NCBI GenBank assembly: GCA_903877135.1
Contig: CAIRCN010000073.1
Span: 1 to 64,000, forward strand
Length of the DNA: 64,000 nt
Direction: 5' to 3'
From: an uncultured Opitutia bacterium
Lineage (GTDB): Bacteria > Verrucomicrobiota > Verrucomicrobiia > Opitutales > Opitutaceae
The translations under genes were made by a program, and so were the position numbers. Positions 16,945-24,148 of the stretch are shown in pieces. The notes under the pieces were generated by a model. It was given only the letters and a program-made list of their open reading frames with translations, did no database searches and was not told where the DNA came from. Numbering within the stretch: the first letter of the stretch is position 1; every line of letters starts with the position of its first letter.

Positions 16945-16958
16945 AGTACGAATTTCCC

Positions 16959-18302
16959 ATGCTCTACACCTTTGCACGTTCCCAAGAACTCTTTCAACGC
17001 GCCCAGCGCAGCATCGCCGCCGGCGTCAACAGCGGTATCCGCAAAATGGAGGCTCCCGTGCCTCTCTATTTCACGCATGGCAGCGGTCCGAACCTCTGGG
17101 ATGCTGACGGCAACCACTACCTCGATTTCCAGATGGGACAGGGGGCGCTGTTTTACGGCCACGCCCCGACGGGCTTGGCCGACGCCCTCGCGGTGCAGGC
17201 GCGTTTGGGCACACACTGGGCCGCGCAGTGCGAATTGGAGATCGAAGTCGCGGAGCGCCTGCAGGCGATGATTCCCTCGGCAGAGCTGGTGCGGTTCAGC
17301 AACTCGGCCACGGAGGTGGTGCTGACGGCGTTTCGCCTCGCACGAGCCCACACGGGCCGAAAGCTGATCCTGCGCTTCGAGGGGCATTACCACGGCTGGG
17401 CGGACGAGGGGTTGGTGGGATTTGCTAATCCGGCGGACAAGTGGGGCGGCGAGGAAAATCCTGCGCGCCTGCACCCGAGCAAGGGTGTCATCCCGGAGGT
17501 GCTGGACCAGTTCGTCGTCGCGCGCTGGAACGATCCTGCGCACCTCCGCCGTCGGGTGGACGAGTTTCGCGGGCAGATCGCGGCCATCATTTTCGAACCC
17601 ACGCTGTCCAACACCTGCTGCCTCGAGCCGGTCCCCGGCCTGATGAGCACGATCCGCGAACTGTGCGAACGCGATGGCATGCTGATGATTGCGGACGAGA
17701 CGATCACCGGTTTCCGGTTTGGCGCGGCGTGCGCGCAAGGTTACTACGGCTTTCGCCCAGACCTCACGGTGCTGGGCAAAGCCATCGGCGGCGGCACACC
17801 GTTCGCCGCACTGGCGGGCACAAAGGCGGCGCTGGCGAAGATTCTTTCAGGCGAAGTGATACACGCAGGGACGCTCAACGGCAATCCGCTGTGTCTCGCC
17901 GCGAGCAAGTGGTGCCTCGATCAGGTGCGCGCGTTGGGCGCGACGCACCCGGCAGGCATCCAGAAACTCGGCCGCCGGCTCATGGCCGGGCTGGTGGCGT
18001 TGGCCCGCGAACACGGTGTGCCGCTGCGGCCGCAGGGCCCGGGGCTGATTTTCCACACCGTGATGCTGAAGCCGGGGGCCGCCGAGGGCCTGGTGTGCGA
18101 CTACCGCGACTATGTGCGCCGGCACGACGCGCCGCGTTGGGCCCACCTGCGGCGCTGTCTGCTAGAGGAAGGCGTGCGCGCCATCGAGCGCGGGCTCTGG
18201 TCGATTAGCCTGGCGCATGGCGAAAAGGATATCGACGAGGCGCTGGTCCGGTCGGCGCGGGCGTTCAAACGCCATGCGGCCGAGTGGACGGCGGCCGCCT
18301 GA
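16959..18302 (+). CDS. Class III aminotransferase / glutamate-1-semialdehyde-type aminomutase
   Basis: A 447-residue PLP enzyme of fold type I. The PLP lysine is Lys274 in TVLGKAIGGGTP and the ring-nitrogen aspartate is Asp246 in MLMIADETITGFR. Other family motifs are LWDADGNHYLDFQMG, FSNSATEVVLTAFRLAR and GHYHGWADEG. The layout resembles glutamate-1-semialdehyde 2,1-aminomutases, but the context is not tetrapyrrole synthesis (hemC and hemD lie 28 kb away) and the inserted segments differ, so hemL would be a risky name. It probably moves an amino group on a small amino acid handled by the neighbouring DapA-like enzyme. Confidence 0.85.
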   Translation: MLYTFARSQELFQRAQRSIAAGVNSGIRKMEAPVPLYFTHGSGPNLWDADGNHYLDFQMGQGALFYGHAPTGLADALAVQARLGTHWAAQCELEIEVAERLQAMIPSAELVRFSNSATEVVLTAFRLARAHTGRKLILRFEGHYHGWADEGLVGFANPADKWGGEENPARLHPSKGVIPEVLDQFVVARWNDPAHLRRRVDEFRGQIAAIIFEPTLSNTCCLEPVPGLMSTIRELCERDGMLMIADETITGFRFGAACAQGYYGFRPDLTVLGKAIGGGTPFAALAGTKAALAKILSGEVIHAGTLNGNPLCLAASKWCLDQVRALGATHPAGIQKLGRRLMAGLVALAREHGVPLRPQGPGLIFHTVMLKPGAAEGLVCDYRDYVRRHDAPRWAHLRRCLLEEGVRAIERGLWSISLAHGEKDIDEALVRSARAFKRHAAEWTAAA

Positions 18303-18332
18303 GCCTGGCTCCGCCAAATTCGACCTATCCCG

Positions 18333-19841
18333 ATGAAACCCCGCATTCTTTTCGGCGGTCTATTTCATGAGACCCACACGTTTCTGGACCAGACGACGCG
18401 CTGGGAGGATTTCGAAGTTACGCGCGGCGCGGACATCCTGGCCAAGAAAGGCGATGAGTCGCCGACCGCCGGGTTTCTGGAGGAGGCGGAGCGTCATGGC
18501 TGGGAAGTTGTGCCCACGGCCGACGCGCGCGCCATGCCGAGCGGACCGGTGGAGGATGCGGCCTTCGAGCGTTTCTGGGTGGAGTTTGAACAACGCGCCC
18601 GCCCGGCGCTGGCCGCGGGGGTGGAAGCGATCTTCCTGGTGTTGCACGGCGCGATGACCACGGAGTCGATCGAAGACGTCGAGGGCGAGTTGCTGGCGCG
18701 GCTGCGGGCGCTGCCCGGCGCGGCGACGCTACCGCTCTTTGGAGTGCTGGACCTCCACGGCAATGTGACGGCGCGGATGTGCGCCCATGCGAACGGTCTG
18801 GTGTCCTATCGCAAGAATCCGCACACCGACGCCAAGGCCACAGCGGTGCGTGCCGCCCGATTGCTCCACCGCTGTCTGACGACCGGCGGGGTACCGCGCA
18901 TGACGTGGTGCCGTGTACCGATGCTTTGGGCGCCGCCCGGCACGGGCACTCATTCGGACCCGATGCTGGCGCTCACTCGCCTGGCTGGGCAGATCGAAGT
19001 GGCCGATTCATCGATCTGGGCCTGCAATATTCTGGCCGGTTTCTCTTTTGCAGACACGGCAGAGACGGGGGTCACCTTGTGCACGGTCTCGGACGGTGAT
19101 CGTGCGGTGGCTCGACGGTATCTTGAGGTTGGGGCGCGGAAGGTGTGGGCGCTGCGCGAGTGCGGCGTCGTGAATTACCCCTCGGTCGACGAAGTGCTGG
19201 CGCGCATCGGGCCCGCGCCGAGCGGGCCGGTACTGCTGGTGGAGCCCGCGGACAACATCGGCGGCGGCGCTCCTGGCGATGGCACTGGGATCCTGCGGGC
19301 CATGCTCGCGCACCGCGTCGAACGCGGGCTGGTTGCGATCAACGACCCGCAGTCAGTCAGCCGGCTTGCCGAGTTGGCAATCGGCGGCACGATCCGCCTC
19401 GCGGTTGGCGGACGCGGCTGGCGACTTGATCCGGGTCCGGTGGAACTCGACGTGACATTGATGTCTCGCAGCAACGGCGCGTTCCAACTCGAGGATGTGC
19501 ACAGCCACATGGCCTCAATGAGCGGGACGCGGGTTCAGATGGGGCCGTGCGTCGTGGTGCGGCACGCCGGCCTCACGATTCTGCTGACGAGTCGCAAGAC
19601 CCCGCCGTTCGATCTCGGTCAGTTTCGCAGTCAGGGCGTCGAACCGTGCTCGTTCGCGATCATCGGCGTCAAGGCTGCTGTCGCCCACCGCCAAGCCTAC
19701 AATCCGATCACCGTCGCCTCGTATTTTGTCGACACGCCGGGACCATGCTCCAGCAACCTCGCTTCGTTTTCCTTCCAGCGCCTGCATCGCCCGGTCTTTC
19801 CGCTCGATTCGGTCGTGGAACCGAAGTTTCTTTTCTCCTGA
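18333..19841 (+). CDS. M81-family (MlrC-like) metallopeptidase
   Basis: A 502-residue protein of the M81 family, whose best-known member, microcystinase MlrC, hydrolyses small linear peptides. The N-terminal metal domain has ILFGGLFHETHTF, IFLVLHGAMTTES, FGVLDLHGNVT and SYRKNPHTDA, supplying the Asp/His zinc-ligand candidates. The C-terminal domain has LVEPADNIGGGAPGDGT and ends with the conserved SNLASFSFQRLHRPVFPLD. It starts 30 bases after the aminotransferase and closes the cluster. Many M81 proteins occur in organisms that never meet microcystin, so the substrate here is more likely an unusual dipeptide or amino-acid amide. That is inference. Confidence 0.9.
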   Translation: MKPRILFGGLFHETHTFLDQTTRWEDFEVTRGADILAKKGDESPTAGFLEEAERHGWEVVPTADARAMPSGPVEDAAFERFWVEFEQRARPALAAGVEAIFLVLHGAMTTESIEDVEGELLARLRALPGAATLPLFGVLDLHGNVTARMCAHANGLVSYRKNPHTDAKATAVRAARLLHRCLTTGGVPRMTWCRVPMLWAPPGTGTHSDPMLALTRLAGQIEVADSSIWACNILAGFSFADTAETGVTLCTVSDGDRAVARRYLEVGARKVWALRECGVVNYPSVDEVLARIGPAPSGPVLLVEPADNIGGGAPGDGTGILRAMLAHRVERGLVAINDPQSVSRLAELAIGGTIRLAVGGRGWRLDPGPVELDVTLMSRSNGAFQLEDVHSHMASMSGTRVQMGPCVVVRHAGLTILLTSRKTPPFDLGQFRSQGVEPCSFAIIGVKAAVAHRQAYNPITVASYFVDTPGPCSSNLASFSFQRLHRPVFPLDSVVEPKFLFS

Positions 19842-19935
19842 GCACCGCACGTCTTTTTCCCAGAAAACTTATCCCTCGGTCTCGCCATCGGCGTTGGCCA
19901 CGCCGGTCCGGCGTGGGTGGGTATGCCGTGGCGGT

Positions 19936-20808
19936 TCACGTTTGCGCCTGAAGCACTGACCCAACTGTGCGCTGCACGTCGGCGAGGGGAATCGCCTCAA
20001 GAGCCGGACCGCGTTTGACGACGTGAACGTGCGGGCCAGGCGGTGCCCAAACCGCCGGATTCGTAGGACCAAACAGGAGCACGCAGGGTGGGCCGCAGGC
20101 GGCGGCTAAATGGCTCACACCGGAGTCATGGCCTATAAAAAGTCGGCAGCGCGCCAGCCGATCTGCGAGGGTATTGAGGGGCAAACTGCGCAACGGCTGA
20201 CCTAGCTCGGCCAGCAGATTTGCTGGTTCGGCGTCGCCGGAGACGATCACGGGCTCGGCAAGATTGGTGTCGCGCAGCCAAACACAAAGCTGCCGCCAGC
20301 GGGCCAGTGACCAATTCTTCGTAGCGGATCCGCTCCCCGGATGCACCGCGATACTGTTTTGATCGGGCTGCCACGAGCGGAGCCGGTAGCTGAGATCCGG
20401 GCAAGCGAAGCCGAATTCGCGCAGTGGAGCGCAGAAATGAGCGGCGGCGGGGGCGAGAGTGGGATGCGGGCCTGCGCTGAGAAACCGCTGGGCAGAGTGA
20501 CGCGGAAAATGGCGCGCGAGCTGTCCGTCGGGGTCGGGCCAGTAGTTGAGCACCAAGTCGAAGTTCGCGAGCCACGCCGCGAAGCCCGGCGGCAGCGGCG
20601 CTGGGTCGTGGAGCGTGCCCCAACGGCGCTCGTGTTGCGAATGCGCCGCGTCGAGCAGGCCGCGCGCGACTCCGAGGGCGGCGGCGGTGGGGTTGCCCAC
20701 GAGTTCGATGCGCGCCCCGGGCCAGCGCGCCCGCAACGCTGCCAACGCCGGCAGCGTGACGACGAAATCGCCGAGCGCGCCGCCCCTAAGGACGAGAATT
20801 TTTCGCAT
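19936..20808 (-). CDS. Glycosyltransferase family 9 (heptosyltransferase-like)
   Basis: A 290-residue GT-B fold enzyme of family GT9, which adds ADP-activated heptoses to lipopolysaccharide core. N-terminal ILVLRGGALGDFVVTLPALAALRARWP is diagnostic. In the C-terminal half, IAVHPGSGSATKNWSLARW carries the nucleotide-sugar-binding motif, and LFIGHDSGVSHLAAACG and VLLFGPTNPAVWAPPG complete it. The protein is somewhat shorter than most WaaC/WaaF members. Its start overlaps the end of the DUF3108 gene by 23 bases, so the two are co-transcribed and perhaps both act on the envelope. Confidence 0.9.
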   Translation of the reverse strand: MRKILVLRGGALGDFVVTLPALAALRARWPGARIELVGNPTAAALGVARGLLDAAHSQHERRWGTLHDPAPLPPGFAAWLANFDLVLNYWPDPDGQLARHFPRHSAQRFLSAGPHPTLAPAAAHFCAPLREFGFACPDLSYRLRSWQPDQNSIAVHPGSGSATKNWSLARWRQLCVWLRDTNLAEPVIVSGDAEPANLLAELGQPLRSLPLNTLADRLARCRLFIGHDSGVSHLAAACGPPCVLLFGPTNPAVWAPPGPHVHVVKRGPALEAIPLADVQRTVGSVLQAQT

Positions 20809-21595
20809 CTTCGCTCGCGCCAGCCGGGCCGCTTGCCATCACTTTCGACGGCGGCGGCGATTCATAGCCCGTCAATGTAGCCACGCCTGCGCCAAATTTG
20901 AAGTCGACCTCGAATCTCACCGGCAGCCGTTCGCCGTCTTGGGAAATCCAGACGTGCACGTTGGAACCGCGCTTGAACATGCCCTTAGGCGGCGTCTTTT
21001 CCATGCGAGGCTCAAAGACGAGCGTGTTGAAGGTGCCTAGCGACGTGCGGAGTTTTTCATAGCGCATGGCATGGATTGTCAATTGGTAGATTTCATTCTC
21101 GAAAATGACGTTGGCGTCGCGGCTCTCGCCCGGCTTCAGGTCCCACGTCCTCGTCTGAATCAGGCTCCCAATCAGGTCCTGCGGGTGATCAGGCCCGGGG
21201 ATCGCCACTGTCTGGCTTTTCTGAGCTTCGACCATGTCGGTGTAGGCAGCGGTGGATTTTTCATAGTCAAATTGGAGCACGCTGCTGGTGGTCTTCTTGC
21301 CGGAAAAACTTTTCTCCGTGTGGATGATCATACGGTTGGTTATGCCGTCGAAGACTGAGTCGGCTCGTGCTTCGAAAGGGAAAACACGGCCCAGAAAACC
21401 GCGGGTGGAGGTGATGGTGGTGATGACGACCTCGGGCTTTTGGTCGGAGGTATCGGCTGTTGCGGCGATCCTGATCTCCCCGGCATGTGGGAAAATGCCC
21501 CAGCCCACGCTGTAGGTAAGCATCTCGCCCACGCGCAGCGGAAGCTGGGCAGCGCAAACGGGCAGGACGGTGAACAGGAACAAAAGCAGGCGCAT
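20786..21595 (-). CDS. DUF3108-family exported protein
   Basis: A 269-residue protein with a cleavable-type signal peptide (MRLLLFLFTVLPVCAAQLPL) followed by a DUF3108 domain: VGEMLTYSVGWGIFPHAGEI, then VFPFEARADSVFDG and NTLVFEPRMEKTPPKGMF. The family is found in the periplasm of Gram-negative bacteria and its function is not established. The start was moved in from a longer frame because the signal peptide begins there. The gene lies 43 bases after the metallo-beta-lactamase gene and overlaps the glycosyltransferase. Confidence 0.85.
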   Translation of the reverse strand: MRLLLFLFTVLPVCAAQLPLRVGEMLTYSVGWGIFPHAGEIRIAATADTSDQKPEVVITTITSTRGFLGRVFPFEARADSVFDGITNRMIIHTEKSFSGKKTTSSVLQFDYEKSTAAYTDMVEAQKSQTVAIPGPDHPQDLIGSLIQTRTWDLKPGESRDANVIFENEIYQLTIHAMRYEKLRTSLGTFNTLVFEPRMEKTPPKGMFKRGSNVHVWISQDGERLPVRFEVDFKFGAGVATLTGYESPPPSKVMASGPAGASEDAKNSRP

Positions 21596-21638
21596 GGCGG
21601 TGGGTGGACAGCGATTCAGAAGCGGAGTTCGTCCCGAA

Positions 21639-22616
21639 TCAATCCGCGAGCGAGAGTTCGAGCTGATTGTCGTGGCCGAGAGCGAGGGCGTCGATGCCGC
21701 GGGCGCGGAGCGTGGCAGCGAATTCCCGGGCGAAGCCGTGCAATGTAAGCACGCGCTTGGGCTGCACCAGCTCGACGAAACGCAGCAGGTCGTCGAACCC
21801 GGCGTGGTCGGAGAGCGGAAACGCGGCGTCGCTGCGGAATCGGTAGGTCGCGCCGGAGTCGAGCGCCCAGCCGGTGATCGCCGCGGTGCGGCGGGCCGGG
21901 ATGCGGTTGAGCAGGCCATCGGCGTAAGGCGGGCAGATCACGACGTGTCCGCCGGCCTCCGCCGCGCTGAATTCGCGATACGGCGGGAACGCGACGCCGA
22001 GCTGCGCGTAGATTTGCGTGAGCCGGAGCGTCTCGCCATGCAGCATCACCGGCAGCCCCGCCGGGGCGAGTGCGCGGAGGACTTCCTGGCTTTTGCCGAG
22101 GCTGTAGCAGAGGAGGACGGGAGTTGCGCCGGCGTCGAGCGCGTGGCGGCAGAAATCGGTGATGCCGGCGATGATGTCGGCGTCCGGTGGAAAGACGTAA
22201 CGGGGAAGCCCGAAGGTCGTTTCCATGATGAGCACTTCGGCGCGGGGCGTGGCGCAGGGTTCCGCGGCGAGGCCGGCGCGGAGTTTGAAATCGCCGGTGT
22301 AGAGGAGAATGCCGGGATCGCCGGCGATAAGGATCTGGCTGGAGCCGAGAATGTGGCCCGCGGGATGGAGCGTGGCTGTGGTGCCGAACTCGAGCGCGTG
22401 CGGCCGGCCGAATGGCAGCTCGGTCACGGCGCGGCGGCCGGGCAGGCGGGCGTGGAGAAAGCGCGCGGTCGCGGGCGAGCAGAGCACCTCCTTGTGCCGG
22501 GCGATGTGGTCGGAGTGGGCGTGCGAGACGAAGGAGCGGGCGGCCCGGGCCTGGGCGTCGAGCCACCAGCCGATTTGTGGGAGCCAGACGCCCTTGCGGT
22601 ATTCGACCTGCCACAT
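21639..22616 (-). CDS. Beta-CASP metallo-beta-lactamase, exonuclease-like
   Basis: A 325-residue protein whose N-terminus has the metallo-beta-lactamase signature SHAHSDHIARH, then LHPAGHILGSSQI, LLYTGDF and METTFG. It is followed by a beta-CASP-type region ending PLSDHAGFDDLLRFVELVQPKRVLTLHG. This layout matches the group often annotated as ligase-associated DNA exonuclease, but no DNA ligase or Lhr-type helicase gene is adjacent here. RNA processing activity is also known in the beta-CASP group, so the substrate is open. It overlaps nothing and sits 9 bases from the zinc-ribbon gene upstream. Confidence 0.85.
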   Translation of the reverse strand: MWQVEYRKGVWLPQIGWWLDAQARAARSFVSHAHSDHIARHKEVLCSPATARFLHARLPGRRAVTELPFGRPHALEFGTTATLHPAGHILGSSQILIAGDPGILLYTGDFKLRAGLAAEPCATPRAEVLIMETTFGLPRYVFPPDADIIAGITDFCRHALDAGATPVLLCYSLGKSQEVLRALAPAGLPVMLHGETLRLTQIYAQLGVAFPPYREFSAAEAGGHVVICPPYADGLLNRIPARRTAAITGWALDSGATYRFRSDAAFPLSDHAGFDDLLRFVELVQPKRVLTLHGFAREFAATLRARGIDALALGHDNQLELSLAD

Positions 22617-22625
22617 GGCGGGGAA

Positions 22626-22889
22626 TCAGCGCAGGCCGAAGCCGACAAGTGCGAAGAGGGCGATGAGGAGCGCGGCGACGGCCAGCCAATACCAAAGCGG
22701 AGCGCGACGCGCCGGGGACGGGACGGGCTCGTCGTAGGCGTGGTCCGGCAGATCGAGTCCGTCGTCGGGCGCCGATTCGCGCCAGCCGGTGCGCTCATCG
22801 GCGCCGCAATCCGGGCAGGCGAGGGCGCGGGGCGGAATGGCGGCGCCGCACTGGGCGCACTCGGCAGGCGGAGGCGGGCGACGGGCCAT
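22626..22889 (-). CDS. Small zinc-ribbon membrane protein
   Basis: An 87-residue protein with an N-terminal zinc ribbon of two CxxC knuckles (CAQCGAAIPPRALACPDCG) and a single C-terminal membrane helix (LWYWLAVAALLIALFALVGFGL) separated by an acidic linker. The start MARRPPPPAE is the first ATG before the cysteines. Its gene lies seven bases after the AI-2E permease gene and nine before the beta-CASP gene, so the three are probably one transcript. Similar small proteins are common and have no assigned function. Confidence 0.75.
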   Translation of the reverse strand: MARRPPPPAECAQCGAAIPPRALACPDCGADERTGWRESAPDDGLDLPDHAYDEPVPSPARRAPLWYWLAVAALLIALFALVGFGLR

Positions 22890-22896
22890 GGCCGGG

Positions 22897-24048
22897 CTAT
22901 GCCGCGGTCTCCGGCGCGAAATACTTCCGCCGCACGAGCCGCCAGGCGGTGACAAAGAAGGCCGTGAGCGGAACGGCCAGCAGCATGCCGAGCACGCCGC
23001 CAAACGCCGTGCCCCAGAAAAAGATCGCCACGATGATGGCGACCGGGTGCAGGCCGGTTTGGTGGCCCATGATCTTCGGCGTGAGGACCCAGCCTTCGAT
23101 GGCCTGCACGATCACTTTCACGAGCAGCACGAGCCCGAGGAGCGTCCAGCCTCCGCCCGGCTGGAAAAAGGCCAGCGGCAGCGCCACGCCCAGGCCGATG
23201 ATGGTGCCGAGGTAGGGAACGATGTTAAGGATGCCGATCATCAGGCCGACAAAGAGCGCGAACTTGAGCCCGACGAGGGTGAACCCGAGCGCCAGCAGGA
23301 CGCCCATGATGAGCCCGATGACCACCTGACCACGGAAGAACGCCTCGACGATGCCGATGAACTCGCGCACAAGAAACACGATGTCGTCCCGCACGCCGGG
23401 CCGCAGAAACGGCAGGTGAGCGGCGAGGTCTTTGGTTGATCCGCCGCGCGCCAGCAGAAAGAAAAACAGATAGACGGGAACGATGGCGACATGCGCCATG
23501 AGCGCGAAAACGCCCAGCAAGCCCCCACCCGCCACCCGCAAGGCGGTTAGCGCGTGCGTGACGAAAGTTCCGCTCTCGGCGCTCAGCCACTCGGTGAGCT
23601 GACGGGCTGCGGGACTGGCCAACTCATGCTGCGCAAGCGCGACCCACCGGCCATAGTGTTGGTGGAGATAGCCGGTCGCGTCGGCCCAAAAAACAGGCTG
23701 GTAAGCGATAAAGTCCTCGACCTGGCTGATGACAAGCGGGAGCACGGCCAACAGCGCGCCCGTGGCGAGCAGGAGAAACACCGCATACAACAGCACCACC
23801 GCTGCGGGACGGCGGAGCCGGAGCCGGCGCTCGATCACTGCGACAACCGGGCGCAGGATAAGTGCGAGCACGCCAGCCACGGCGAGCGGCCACAGCACGC
23901 CAGAAAAGACGCTGACGAGGCGGCCTAGCACGATGACAGCGCCGATGAGCAGTGCTGCGGCGCCAAGCAACGCGAGCAGGGTCAAGGCAAAACCGGCAAT
24001 GCGGCGCTGGCTGGCGGTGAGGAGTGGCACTGTGGTTTCGGCAGACAT
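22897..24048 (-). CDS. AI-2E-family transporter
   Basis: A 383-residue polytopic membrane protein of the AI-2E (TqsA/YdiK/PerM) family. It has two helices near the N-terminus, a pair around LALILRPVVAVIERRLRLRRPAAVVLLY, a soluble loop, and a C-terminal block with GLKFALFVGLMIGILNIVPYLGT, a family hallmark, followed by VIVQAIEGWVLTPKIMG. Members have been linked to autoinducer-2 export or sodium/proton exchange; the substrate cannot be told here. The start MSAETTVPLL was chosen because upstream codons have no family match. It begins 100 bases after the DUF2126 gene. Confidence 0.9.
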   Translation of the reverse strand: MSAETTVPLLTASQRRIAGFALTLLALLGAAALLIGAVIVLGRLVSVFSGVLWPLAVAGVLALILRPVVAVIERRLRLRRPAAVVLLYAVFLLLATGALLAVLPLVISQVEDFIAYQPVFWADATGYLHQHYGRWVALAQHELASPAARQLTEWLSAESGTFVTHALTALRVAGGGLLGVFALMAHVAIVPVYLFFFLLARGGSTKDLAAHLPFLRPGVRDDIVFLVREFIGIVEAFFRGQVVIGLIMGVLLALGFTLVGLKFALFVGLMIGILNIVPYLGTIIGLGVALPLAFFQPGGGWTLLGLVLLVKVIVQAIEGWVLTPKIMGHQTGLHPVAIIVAIFFWGTAFGGVLGMLLAVPLTAFFVTAWRLVRRKYFAPETAA

Positions 24049-24148
24049 GGCGCGATGTAGGCGGAAAATCCGGTTCCCCGCCAGACCGTTTCGCAGGAAC
24101 GGCGACCCACGCCACAGAGATCGCGAAAGCACTTGGCAAGGAGCCGTG

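Noticed and set aside
16959-18302. hemL (glutamate-1-semialdehyde aminomutase)
   Set aside because: The fold and PLP residues fit, but the neighbours are not tetrapyrrole genes and several loops differ, so a general class III name is safer.
21570-22952. 460-codon plus-strand frame opposite the beta-CASP and zinc-ribbon genes
   Set aside because: Arg/Gly/Glu-rich shadow without domain features; the opposite strand carries HAHSDH and CxxC motifs.
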